Part shown: piece after piece, positions 27,601-35,440 of the stretch | How positions within the stretch are numbered: position 1 is the first letter of the stretch | How the letters are laid out: each line of letters starts with the position of its first letter | Source of the DNA: Porphyromonas cangingivalis | GTDB lineage: Bacteria > Bacteroidota > Bacteroidia > Bacteroidales > Porphyromonadaceae | Assembly: GCF_900638305.1 (NCBI RefSeq) | Contig: NZ_LR134506.1 | Span: forward strand, 1,426,001-1,490,000 | DNA: 64,000 nucleotides | Direction: 5' to 3' | Notes under the pieces: model-generated | The model's input: the letters and a program-made list of their open reading frames with translations, nothing else | The model's database searches: none | Told to the model about the DNA's origin: nothing | Program-made: the position numbers and the translations under genes

Positions 27601-28100
27601 TCCTCTACTCTCTTCATGACCTTATCGATCTCAGCCTTAAGTTCCTTCTTAGCATTCTCCAACTCTTGCTTGGTAGCACTATTTCTTTCAAGAGCATCTA
27701 CTCTTTCAACAAGAGCATCAAGTTCCTTTCTAAGCTGATCAGCTTTCTTGTGAGCTTCATCAGCAGTCTTTTGTGCAGCTTCAGCAGCCTTCTGAGCCTT
27801 ATCAGCGAGAGCCTCGAGTTCTGCCTTCAACTTTGCATCTGCAGCAAGAGCATCCTTCAATGCCTTGTCAGCAGCAGCCTTAGCATCATCTGCAGCCTTC
27901 TGAGCAGCAGCAGCCTTAGCCTCAACATCCTTGATAGCAGCGGTAAGATCAGTCTTAGCCTTCGCAAGATCACTCTTGATCCCGGCTGTCTGCTCTCTCA
28001 AGTTGTTGATGTCATCGTCATAGTCCTTACAGCCTGGAGCTGCAACAAGCGCAGCAGCCATTGCCATAGCCATGAACTTTAAAGAAAAATTCTTTTTCAT
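24630..28100 (-). CDS. Large (1156-residue) coiled-coil surface lipoprotein
   Basis: The protein starts with a signal ending in VAAPGC (Cys23), so it is probably a lipoprotein. Residues about 28-165 form a long Ala/Lys/Glu heptad coiled coil (KAAADKALKDALAADAKL, ALADKAQKAAEAAQ and DALVERVDALER). The remaining 1000 residues are beta-rich and match no family I can name; layout and start resemble Bacteroidota proteins with an N-terminal DUF4988-like coiled coil. A cell-envelope stalk or adhesin role is inference. The gene is transcribed alone, with a 750-nt upstream region containing 10-bp tandem units and a terminator behind. It lies upstream of the OmpA-family gene on the same strand. Confidence 0.85.
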   Translation of the reverse strand: MKKNFSLKFMAMAMAAALVAAPGCKDYDDDINNLREQTAGIKSDLAKAKTDLTAAIKDVEAKAAAAQKAADDAKAAADKALKDALAADAKLKAELEALADKAQKAAEAAQKTADEAHKKADQLRKELDALVERVDALERNSATKQELENAKKELKAEIDKVMKRVEEFVGNRVTSIALVPRSHVNGIASVELLGVAYKAQEHVDHQAFYFTTTDVANATKVLKPSQGVAEFRLSPSRVTEASFTHPSFNTWVSKNRLRVDEDETGVDKPFKPMAYRLQGNHLIVDVVKTSSESLNQGEHWKNQFISDPWCDNPTTESEVEKFYMGALSLPIAEKYWTAEEKAATEKPAVISEGFRVEEIYVAPVIKSKIASGREVGYITVNPGAVGPQLNQGTHHAKCFGDYKPYAYDDVESPTHYWDANGNGKKDNGELSWGRPTHFSDSTLLYRSKENQLIDLELEWNEKYDLMQYVTASTRASHEDFDYKKHGLGFHFEVAEAKYLQGTNQTDQQQFAKLEGSVLTNKVYTVPGMSETAIGREPIIRITLYDLETKAVVDQRYMKVKWIRTAEVKPIGTSKFDDFYVSCKFETLRLNTQKMNEDIYRKVEKEYGIAKTLFTDRYTRLQVLNLTKDGEYLVKDGKFIAKGMENYKVSSIEETGSAHWLRELPLYYIPEHAESNSTTTLPPDQNAGNTSFNILWRLYPQVMRTIAPAGSTFVLEFKFVDRLNRLHLTHKFEVVVKLPEQNFNYEETYWSAGKMGTEFKVNPLVYTPVSATGDKTRKADQADYDNVDYNDGYFVHGHTPYDVVGDSHIQTDLVNGFIYKGKKVANVNQLIQYIRECAKVRFAFDESRFGEFAHLKGFTVSDNATRLWDGAAPAVAPANKDFVQPNLDNYAASILNFLSVDAATNDDDKATLPYKLNEAIVNDNPHGAVNEARALIRLHETDTEIGDGASDLGTSAAIKLVGNIVPVMIVAEYNEWNKVPVKRYDVKIIDPLKVKGQSLGYLVDAQIGGSFTGRLADKYTFTDWNFQNVADNNKSYDKELWKYYAVKTLFFDVNNAKTNIKNIDGNNIVTDEDYKQGNLPAGRILQQVKVTNTASKPYEFEEVANNPTHLRYHNNSGTPVNKEYKIFLDVTASYKWGVIKSPQEILVKVAPGTPDDN

Positions 28101-28565
28101 GTGACAAAAATTTAATTGTGAGTAATAGTATTTATTTCAATTGTTATAAACAAAATTTCTTCTCTCAAGGCAAATATCTACCAATCTACGAGGGCAAGGC
28201 AAGCACATTTACCTTACTCTCGACAAGCAAAACTCCACCAAAAAACACAGCAAAACAAAAAACAACCTTAGAAGCGAACACACTAAACGACAAGCAGTTA
28301 ATGACATAAAACAACTTGCAAGAAGTGCTTTTCCTCTGAAATACAGCGTTTCAAGTAGCTATGTTTCATGACAAAGGTATAAATAAATCTTATACTAACA
28401 AACAAAAACTCAACTCGTTTTCAAGAAAAATAACACAGCAATCCGCCTTGACAAGTGGAGATAACGCAGAAAATAGGAAGCAAAATCAAGACAAGAATAC
28501 AAAATCTATAAAAACGTTCACCTCTTTTCGTAAACACACAGCAACCAATCCGCCCCAAGAACCAC

Positions 28566-28625
28566 ACAATCGACGACAATCGACCGAACTCGATCACAAT
28601 CGACTGTAATCGACTGTAACCGACT
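28566..28625. repeat. Six 10-bp tandem units, consensus RYAATCGACN
   Basis: Units read ACAATCGACG, ACAATCGACC, GAACTCGATC, ACAATCGACT, GTAATCGACT, GTAACCGACT without gaps. The 10-bp period equals about one helical turn, so identical bases face the same side of the DNA. It lies about 465 bp upstream of the large lipoprotein gene. Confidence 0.8.
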
Positions 28626-28792
28626 GCACACATATCCATACGAATTACCTTTGCCGACAAGCAAATGCGCTCATAGACATTTTGACAAAAAAAGACATAC
28701 CGAACACGTCGAATGAAAGGAACAAAGACAAGACGATAAACCCACAGAACCGAGCCGGATCTCTCATCGAGAAACACGTAGTGTCACAAAAA

Positions 28793-28821
28793 AAGTTGTG
28801 TCGAACAAATCGACACAACTT
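28793..28821 (-). terminator. Terminator of rny
   Basis: AAGTTGTGTCGA pairs perfectly with TCGACACAACTT around a 5-nt loop and is followed on the minus strand by TTTTTG. Confidence 0.9.
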
Positions 28822-28849
28822 TATATAGATTATTGTATGAGCCACGCTT

Positions 28850-30397
28850 TTACTTCGCAAAAGCAACAGAGCGAGTTTCACGAATAACGGTAATCTTGAC
28901 CTGACCGGGATAAGTCATTTCATCCTGAATCCTCTTGGCGATCTCAGATGAGAGTTGCTCGGTACGGATATCATCCACCTTATCGGCACCGACAATGACA
29001 CGAAGTTCTCGACCCGCCTGGATTGCATAGGTCTTGATAACACCGGGATAAGAGAGTGGAAGCTTTTCGAGCTCATTGAGCCTCTTGATATAAGCTTCGG
29101 CTATCTCCCGACGTGCCCCGGGTCGTGCTCCGGAAATAGCATCACAAACCTGCACGATGGGCGCAATGAGCGTCTCCATCTCAATCTCGTCGTGGTGTGC
29201 CCCGACGGCATTGCAGATATCGGGCTTCTCCTTATACTTCTCACAAAGCTTCATACCAAGAAGTGCGTGTGGCATCTCCGGCTCATCATCAGGCACCTTA
29301 CCTATATCGTGAAGGAGGCCGGCACGCTTGGCTTTCTTAGGATTGAGACCAAGCTCGGCAGCCATGACGGCACAGAGATTGGCTGTCTCGCGAGAGTGCT
29401 GAAGGAGGTTTTGACCGTAGGACGAACGGAACTTCATCTTACCCACGAGACGGATAAGCTCAGGATGCAGGCCGTGTATACCAAGATCGATGACGGTACG
29501 CTTACCGGTCTCTATGATCTCCTCTTCGATCTGCTTGCGCACCTTAGCCACTACCTCCTCGATACGAGCAGGGTGAATACGTCCGTCTTGAACGAGTTGA
29601 TGCAAAACAAGACGAGCAATCTCACGACGCACAGGGTCGAAGCATGACAAAACAATAGCTTCGGGGGTATCATCGACAATGATCTCGACACCGGTAGCTG
29701 CTTCAAGTGCACGGATATTGCGTCCTTCCCGACCGATGATACGACCTTTGATCTCATCAGAGTCGATATGAAAGACAGTCACAGAATTTTCGATGGCTGT
29801 CTCGGTAGCAATACGCTGGAGAGATTTGATGACAAGCTTCTTAGCCTCCATATTGGCAGTAAGTTTGGCTTCGTCCATAATCTCCGCGATATATGCCGAA
29901 GCATCACCACGAGCTTCATCCTTGATGGACTCGATGATGCGCTCTTTGGCCTCGTCGGCAGAGAGACCGGAGATTGTCTCAAGCTCTGCAAGGCCTTTCT
30001 TCTTAAGATCTTCGATCTCACCTTCACGCACCTTGAGACATTCTATCTGGGTCTGAAGATTTTCTCGAATGGCATCATTCTCTTTGAGTTTCTTAGAGAG
30101 TTCATCCTGCTTCTGCTGGAGAGCCTGCTCACGACTCTTGAGCTTGGCTTCGATACCCTGAAGCTTAGACTGTCTCTGGGAAATTTCTTTGTCGAGGTTG
30201 GACTTCTGCTTGATGAACTGCTCTTTGACTTCGAGCATTTTGTTCTTCTTGATCACCTCGATCTCTTCTTTGGCTTTCTGCATGTACTCGTCGGTCTTCT
30301 TGTCGACAGCCTTGTTCATCATCTTCCACATGATGAAGCCAAGAGCGACGAAGATCAAAACGAGCACGATGATCAGCACGTAAAAAAATGTATTCAT
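28850..30397 (-). CDS. rny: Ribonuclease Y
   Basis: The 515-residue protein shows the RNase Y order: one N-terminal transmembrane helix (about residues 5-25), a long coiled coil (about 28-175), a KH RNA-binding domain with the [15 protein letters not shown] signature, and an HD phosphohydrolase domain with LLHDIGK at about 361-367. RNase Y is a membrane-bound endonuclease that starts mRNA decay. It follows zapA and the small coiled-coil gene on the same strand, with 130 nt between zapA and rny, and ends in a strong terminator. Confidence 0.97.
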   Translation of the reverse strand: MNTFFYVLIIVLVLIFVALGFIMWKMMNKAVDKKTDEYMQKAKEEIEVIKKNKMLEVKEQFIKQKSNLDKEISQRQSKLQGIEAKLKSREQALQQKQDELSKKLKENDAIRENLQTQIECLKVREGEIEDLKKKGLAELETISGLSADEAKERIIESIKDEARGDASAYIAEIMDEAKLTANMEAKKLVIKSLQRIATETAIENSVTVFHIDSDEIKGRIIGREGRNIRALEAATGVEIIVDDTPEAIVLSCFDPVRREIARLVLHQLVQDGRIHPARIEEVVAKVRKQIEEEIIETGKRTVIDLGIHGLHPELIRLVGKMKFRSSYGQNLLQHSRETANLCAVMAAELGLNPKKAKRAGLLHDIGKVPDDEPEMPHALLGMKLCEKYKEKPDICNAVGAHHDEIEMETLIAPIVQVCDAISGARPGARREIAEAYIKRLNELEKLPLSYPGVIKTYAIQAGRELRVIVGADKVDDIRTEQLSSEIAKRIQDEMTYPGQVKITVIRETRSVAFAK

Positions 30398-30527
30398 CGT
30401 TGTTGTTCTATGTAATAAAAATAGCGTTAATCTAACTCAAAAAAATAAACAATCATGACGCATACCGGAGGATACGCGACAATCTTTTTTTCATGTAACG
30501 CTTGAGTAAGAAAAGAAGGTCATCAGT

Positions 30528-30884
30528 TCAGTCCTTGGGATGAGGATAAAGCACCTCGTCAAGTTTATCTCGAAGTCGCTCCAAGCGAATCCCGAGAGCC
30601 TGATCTTCGGCCTTGAGACGAGCATCCTCAACAATGGATGCAAAATGTAAGGCTGTGTACCTCAGCAGGTCTGCTTCGGTGGTCTCCGCCTCCCCATACT
30701 TCCTGCGGTACAACTCCAAGACCCTGCTCAACGCAACAGCTCCGGATCGAATCGCACCCTCGTCTTCCCTATCAATCTTGAGGGAAATGACCTCTCCGCC
30801 TACTTTAACGGTTATATCAAGTTTGTTGTAGGGCTTGGGGGTTCTGGGGGTGTTTGAAGTATTTGCACTCACAGCAGAAGCCAA
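30528..30884 (-). CDS. zapA: Cell division protein ZapA
   Basis: The 118-residue protein fits ZapA: an N-terminal beta-strand segment (LDITVKVGGEVISLKIDRED) then a long helix (LLRYTALHFASIVEDARLK) for dimer and tetramer formation. ZapA crosslinks FtsZ protofilaments at the division site. In many Bacteroidota zapA sits beside rny, as here. Upstream by 62 nt is a small coiled-coil gene that may encode its partner. The Ser/Thr/Pro-rich first 18 residues are probably unstructured. Confidence 0.88.
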   Translation of the reverse strand: MASAVSANTSNTPRTPKPYNKLDITVKVGGEVISLKIDREDEGAIRSGAVALSRVLELYRRKYGEAETTEADLLRYTALHFASIVEDARLKAEDQALGIRLERLRDKLDEVLYPHPKD

Positions 30885-30946
30885 TATATCAAGAGGACAT
30901 CACTCAAAGGGCCATGCCCCTCATCGACACGATGTCCTCATCATCG

Positions 30947-31249
30947 TCATACGTTCTTTTCCAAATAAGCGATACAGCCCTCCACCTCTTTCACAACGGC
31001 ATCGATCTCTCGCTTGAATGCCTCCAACTGAAGGTGGGCATCAGGAGACTCTTGCAGTGCCATGGTTGCGACAGAAAGCTGTCGGCTCAGGTCTCGGATC
31101 TGAACGTCCTGCTCCCGGACAATGGAAGCAAGTCGATCCTTTTCGGCAGAGAGTATCCCCAAGTGTTCCGCTTGAGAATGACACAAGCGAATGAGCTGAT
31201 CGAGTCGCTCCTCGACATCCTTTATCAGTCGTTCGTCTGTTCTACTCAT
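30947..31249 (-). CDS. Small coiled-coil protein upstream of zapA (ZapB-like position)
   Basis: From the ATG at 31249 (MSRTDERLIKDVEERLDQL) the product is 100 residues and almost entirely coiled coil. An in-frame longer version would add a hydrophobic, AT-rich N-terminal stretch that looks like untranslated leader, so the shorter start was chosen. Size, coiled coil and position directly before zapA suggest a ZapB-like division factor, but sequence similarity to ZapB is not evident. It is probably cotranscribed with zapA and rny. Confidence 0.7.
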   Translation of the reverse strand: MSRTDERLIKDVEERLDQLIRLCHSQAEHLGILSAEKDRLASIVREQDVQIRDLSRQLSVATMALQESPDAHLQLEAFKREIDAVVKEVEGCIAYLEKNV

Positions 31250-31487
31250 GCCTACGCCTAAAACCTTGGACAAATATATGTAAAAAATAGGAGATTGCAA
31301 AAAAGTAAAAATAAACGCAAAGGTCAAGAACGTGACTCATCTCACCTCAAATTCCGTATTCATTGTAGAGATACAGTGAAGTTGTGAGGCTTTCATCGAA
31401 TCACTTTTCACCGAAGATGAGCCGTGCGGTGTCAACGATTTCGAGACTTTTCGGCAACAATACCTTATTTGTCGTAACTTTGCGCCA

Positions 31488-33407
31488 ATGAGTGAAAGGG
31501 CAGACTTAAAAAGATGGTTGCCCATCTCAAAAAAAGAGATGGATATGCGTGGGTGGGATGAAGTAGATATCATCCTATTCAGCGGTGATGCGTATGTGGA
31601 TCACCCTTCATTTGCAGCGGCAGTCATCGGTCGCACCCTGGAAGATGCCGGCTATCGTGTCGCCGTCGTCCCCCAGCCAAATTGGCGCGACGACCTCCGG
31701 GACTTCAAAAAGCTCGGGAAACCACGCCTGTTTTTCGGTGTCTCTCCGGGAAACATGGACTCCATGGTCAACCACTACACAGCGGCCAAAAGGCTGCGCT
31801 CCGAAGATGCGTACACTCCGGATCGTCGCAGCGATATGCGCCCCGACTATCCGAGCATAGTATACAGCAAGATTCTCCGAGACCTATACCCCGAGACACC
31901 CATCGTGCTTGGAGGGATAGAGGCCTCACTCCGCCGTCTGACACACTACGACTACTGGCAGGACAAACTCTTACCGGGGATGCCGTTCATGAGCCAAGCG
32001 GACATCGTCATCTATGGCATGGGCGAGCTTCCGATCGTAGAGATTGCTCGACGCATAGAACAAGGAGCAAGCATCCGAGATCTCAGGGATATCCCACAGA
32101 TCGCCTTCACGATACCCACCGACGAAGTGGAAGAGAAAGAGGACGACATCCTCCTCAACAGTCATGAGGATTGTCTCCGTGACAAAAAGAAATATGCTTC
32201 CAACTTCCGACACATCGAGGAACAGAGCAATGCCATGCATGCCCACAGACTCCTCCAAAGGATCGAAGATCGAACCATAGTCGTCAACCCTCCTTATCCA
32301 ACCATGACCACGGAGCAGATCGACCGTTCGTTCGACCTGCCATACACCCGAATGCCTCATCCGAGATACAAGGGGAAGGTAATCTCTGCCTACGAGATGA
32401 TCAAGCATTCGGTGAACATGCACCGTGGTTGCTTCGGAGGATGTGCGTTCTGTACAATCTCTGCGCATCAGGGGAAGTTCATCTCCTCTCGTAGCGAACA
32501 CTCGATCATCAAGGAGGTCCAAGAGGTAACAAAAATGGAGGACTTCAAAGGCTACCTGAGCGACCTCGGGGGACCTTCGGCAAACATGTATCGTATGCAG
32601 GGACATCGGCTAAAGGCCTGCGCACGTTGCCTCAGGCCATCGTGCATACATCCGGACATCTGCCCTAACCTCAACGCAGACCACAGCCCTCTGACACAGA
32701 TCTACCGCAAGGTGGATGCCTTGCCGGGAGTCAAAAAGAGTTTTATCGGCAGTGGGATTCGCTATGACCTCCTGATGCATGAGTACAAAGATCCCAAGCT
32801 TGCAAAAGCTACTGAAGAGTATACCGAGGAGGTGGTCTCAAAACATGTATCGGGAAGACTAAAAGTCGCGCCTGAGCACACCTCAGACAGAGTCCTCAAC
32901 CTGATGCGCAAGCCGTCCTTCGAGCTGTTCAAGAAGTTTAAGAAAGCTTTCGATCGAATCAATGAAAAGCATGGTCTCAATCAACAGCTTATCCCTTACT
33001 TCATCTCGTCTCACCCCGGATGCCGAAGCGAAGACATGGCAGAACTTGCACTCCTCACAAAAAAGCTGAACTTCAAGCTCGAACAGGTGCAAGACTTCAC
33101 ACCGACACCGATGACAGTCGCAACGGTCATCTATTACAGTGGCTATCACCCCTACACACTCGAAAAGGTATATACAGCCATCTCAAAGGACGAAAAAGAT
33201 GCTCAACGCCAATACTTCTTCTGGTACAAGCCCGAAGAGCGTCCACACATCATCCGCTCGTTGCAAAAGATCGGACGTCCTGATCTGATCGAAAAGCTCT
33301 TTGGCTCTACCCCACCCGGCTCAGAAAGGAAGTCTCCCACATCAAGAAAAAATCAAGAGAAAAAGGGGACTCCCCACAAGCGGAAGCCCCCTCGATCTGT
33401 GAGGTAG
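31488..33407 (+). CDS. YgiQ family radical SAM protein
   Basis: The 639-residue protein has the radical-SAM triad Cys315-x3-Cys319-x2-Cys322 (MHRGCFGGCAFC) preceded by a B12-binding-like N-terminal region (DIILFSGDAYVDHP). The C-terminal part includes GSGIRYDLL, LKVAPEHTSD and EQVQDFTPTPM, as in the YgiQ/UPF0313 family. The substrate is unknown. The last 40 residues are Lys/Arg/Pro-rich and probably disordered. It is convergent with the acyl-CoA ligase gene, with only 9 nt between the stops. Confidence 0.95.
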   Translation: MSERADLKRWLPISKKEMDMRGWDEVDIILFSGDAYVDHPSFAAAVIGRTLEDAGYRVAVVPQPNWRDDLRDFKKLGKPRLFFGVSPGNMDSMVNHYTAAKRLRSEDAYTPDRRSDMRPDYPSIVYSKILRDLYPETPIVLGGIEASLRRLTHYDYWQDKLLPGMPFMSQADIVIYGMGELPIVEIARRIEQGASIRDLRDIPQIAFTIPTDEVEEKEDDILLNSHEDCLRDKKKYASNFRHIEEQSNAMHAHRLLQRIEDRTIVVNPPYPTMTTEQIDRSFDLPYTRMPHPRYKGKVISAYEMIKHSVNMHRGCFGGCAFCTISAHQGKFISSRSEHSIIKEVQEVTKMEDFKGYLSDLGGPSANMYRMQGHRLKACARCLRPSCIHPDICPNLNADHSPLTQIYRKVDALPGVKKSFIGSGIRYDLLMHEYKDPKLAKATEEYTEEVVSKHVSGRLKVAPEHTSDRVLNLMRKPSFELFKKFKKAFDRINEKHGLNQQLIPYFISSHPGCRSEDMAELALLTKKLNFKLEQVQDFTPTPMTVATVIYYSGYHPYTLEKVYTAISKDEKDAQRQYFFWYKPEERPHIIRSLQKIGRPDLIEKLFGSTPPGSERKSPTSRKNQEKKGTPHKRKPPRSVR

Positions 33408-33416
33408 AACGCACCC

Positions 33417-35309
33417 TTATCGATACATACCCTCTATGAGATCGGCATAGTGTGCCGAGACGACTTTTCGTTTTGTTTTGAGGGTATTGGTAAGCATCCC
33501 ATTTTCGACACTGAAAGGTTCGGTGAGGAGGACGAACTTCTTGACCTTCTCATACGATGCAAGGGTCTTCTGTCCCTCTTCGAGATACCCCTCGATGAGC
33601 GAATACACCTCGGGCATCTTTGCGAGTTCGTCGATGTCATCCGTGTCTATAGCCCTACCTTTGAGCTTCTCACGTACCACATCCCAAGCCGGATAAATGA
33701 GGGCACTGACGAAGTTGCGCTCCTCGGCAATGACCATGGCCTGCTCAATGTACTTGTTGGCAGAGATCAAGCCCTCGATCATCTGTGGCGCAATATACTT
33801 GCCGTTGGCGGTCTTATAGAGGTCTTTGAGACGTTCTTTGAAGAAGAGGTTGCCCTCTCCGTCTATCGTGCAGATGTCTCCCGTACGGAACCATCCGTCA
33901 GTCCCAAAAGCATCAGCAGTCTCCTCCGGCTTATTGAAATATCCTCTGGAGACTGTAGCACCCTTGACCATAAGTTCGCTCGTCTGAGGATCGACCTTGA
34001 CCTCCACACCGGGAAGGACGGTACCGATGGATCCGAAAGCATTCTTCTTCGGACGACAGAAGCACACCGTTGCCGTCGTCTCCGTCAGTCCATAACCCAC
34101 AACGATGGGGATACCCATGGCACTCAGTGCTTCATTGATAGGATCGGCAAGGGCTGCACCGGCAGTGGGGAAAAGCTTCCCTCGCTCGATACCCACATTT
34201 TTCTTCACGAGATCAAAGAGTTTCTTGGCAAAGAACTTGTACTTCATCATCAACCAAAACGGAGCTCTGCGCCCCTTCTGCCTGTACTCGAAGTGGTACT
34301 CCTTGCCGATATCGATGGCACTGCGCATGAGCTTCTGCACCCTGGGAGAGAAGGTCGAGATCTTCTCCTGCACTCCGATGTGGACCTTTTCCCAAAAGCG
34401 AGGCACATTGCACATGAAGTGAGGGCGCACTTCTTTAAGGTTGGTGAGGATCTCCTTGGGGTTCTCGCCTACGGCAACCTTGACCCCTCTCTGGAGGCAG
34501 AGGAAGACCCACATCTTCTCGAAGACATGCGTGAGGGGGAGGAAGTTCATCGAGATGTGTTTGTGCCCCATGTTCGGGATGGCTTCGACATGAGCGACAA
34601 GGGCATTGTAGATGTTACTGTGAGAGATCTCCACGCCCTTGCTCTGCCCGCTGGTGCCCGAAGTGTAAATAAGGCAGGCGATGTCAGAGAGCTCGCTGTT
34701 CGAACGCCGCAACTTCGCCTCGGCCTCCGCCGTGGTCGTGTCACCAAGCTTGAGGAAGTCCTCGTACATCAACGAAGTACGGTCGTCAGGGTGACGAATC
34801 ACCGTGGGATCGAAGATCACGATATGCTCCAGCACTGCGCTCTCCTTCTTCACCTTGTAAGCATTGTTGTACTGAAACTGCGAACCGACAAAGAGGAGCT
34901 TGATCCTCGCATCATTGACGATGTACTCGACCTGTGCGGACGAAGAGGTCGCATAGAGGGGCACAGCGATAGAACCGATGCTGAGGGTTGCCAAGTCACT
35001 GTATATGAACTTGTCCATATTCTCCGAATACATCCCCACACACTCCTGTGATCCCACACCGAATTCGATAAGAGCCTGAGCTGTACGGCGCACATACTCA
35101 TAGACATGGTTCCACGACTGTTTTTCCCAAACTTGTTTTTCTTTATTCTTGACAATGAGGCAGGTATCGTTACCGTTTTTCTTGTTCATCCTGACGGCAA
35201 CCTCTGCCATGTGCGATATCTTGGTCATAGGTTTATTTGTGTTTCTTTTTCTTATATCATGGTAAAGGTACGCATTATTTATCAACCTCTTGACCTCCCC
35301 AAGCTCCAC
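33417..35309 (-). CDS. Long-chain fatty acid--CoA ligase (AMP-forming)
   Basis: The 630-residue protein has the adenylation motif CLIYTSGTSGQSKGVEISH, the central GYGLTETTATVCF and the late GWFRTGDIC followed by KERLKDLYKTANGKYIAP. It activates long-chain fatty acids to acyl-CoA through an acyl-adenylate at the inner membrane. The family is often multi-copy in Porphyromonas and probably serves recycling or uptake of host lipids. Transcribed alone; the KAP NTPase gene begins 131 bp away on the other strand. Confidence 0.95.
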   Translation of the reverse strand: MELGEVKRLINNAYLYHDIRKRNTNKPMTKISHMAEVAVRMNKKNGNDTCLIVKNKEKQVWEKQSWNHVYEYVRRTAQALIEFGVGSQECVGMYSENMDKFIYSDLATLSIGSIAVPLYATSSSAQVEYIVNDARIKLLFVGSQFQYNNAYKVKKESAVLEHIVIFDPTVIRHPDDRTSLMYEDFLKLGDTTTAEAEAKLRRSNSELSDIACLIYTSGTSGQSKGVEISHSNIYNALVAHVEAIPNMGHKHISMNFLPLTHVFEKMWVFLCLQRGVKVAVGENPKEILTNLKEVRPHFMCNVPRFWEKVHIGVQEKISTFSPRVQKLMRSAIDIGKEYHFEYRQKGRRAPFWLMMKYKFFAKKLFDLVKKNVGIERGKLFPTAGAALADPINEALSAMGIPIVVGYGLTETTATVCFCRPKKNAFGSIGTVLPGVEVKVDPQTSELMVKGATVSRGYFNKPEETADAFGTDGWFRTGDICTIDGEGNLFFKERLKDLYKTANGKYIAPQMIEGLISANKYIEQAMVIAEERNFVSALIYPAWDVVREKLKGRAIDTDDIDELAKMPEVYSLIEGYLEEGQKTLASYEKVKKFVLLTEPFSVENGMLTNTLKTKRKVVSAHYADLIEGMYR

Positions 35310-35440
35310 GAATACAGATATTCACGAATTAAAAGCCTCGACACCAAGATTTTTCGCTTTGGGTGAAAAAAGATGACTCTACGACCGAATGTTAATCGCA
35401 GGGTTATTGTTAAGTTTGTATTAAAATATAAAATCTATAT

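Larger units (their letters stand above)
28101..28849. other. Long intergenic region upstream of the coiled-coil lipoprotein
   Basis: This 749-nt AT-rich region separates the lipoprotein start from the RNase Y stop. It holds a 6 x 10-bp tandem repeat (28566-28625) and the RNase Y terminator (28793-28821). Short frames on either strand lack coding character. Its length suggests a regulatory region or an untranslated leader for the lipoprotein gene. Confidence 0.5.

Noticed and set aside
24876-28082. Plus-strand frames of 296 and 410 residues opposite the large lipoprotein gene.
   Set aside because: They are antisense shadows; the Ser/Leu-rich frame is the complement of the Ala/Lys/Glu coiled-coil codons.
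28421-28777. Minus-strand 118-residue frame in the long intergenic region.
   Set aside because: It spans the 10-bp tandem units and shows no domain, start context or composition typical of genes here.
30398-30527. A possible 6S RNA between zapA and rny, suggested by the zapA-ssrS link in other bacteria.
   Set aside because: The gap is only 130 nt and shows no long 6S-type hairpin with a central bulge.
33450-35051. Plus-strand frame of 533 residues opposite the acyl-CoA ligase.
   Set aside because: Antisense shadow; the minus frame has all AMP-binding motifs.
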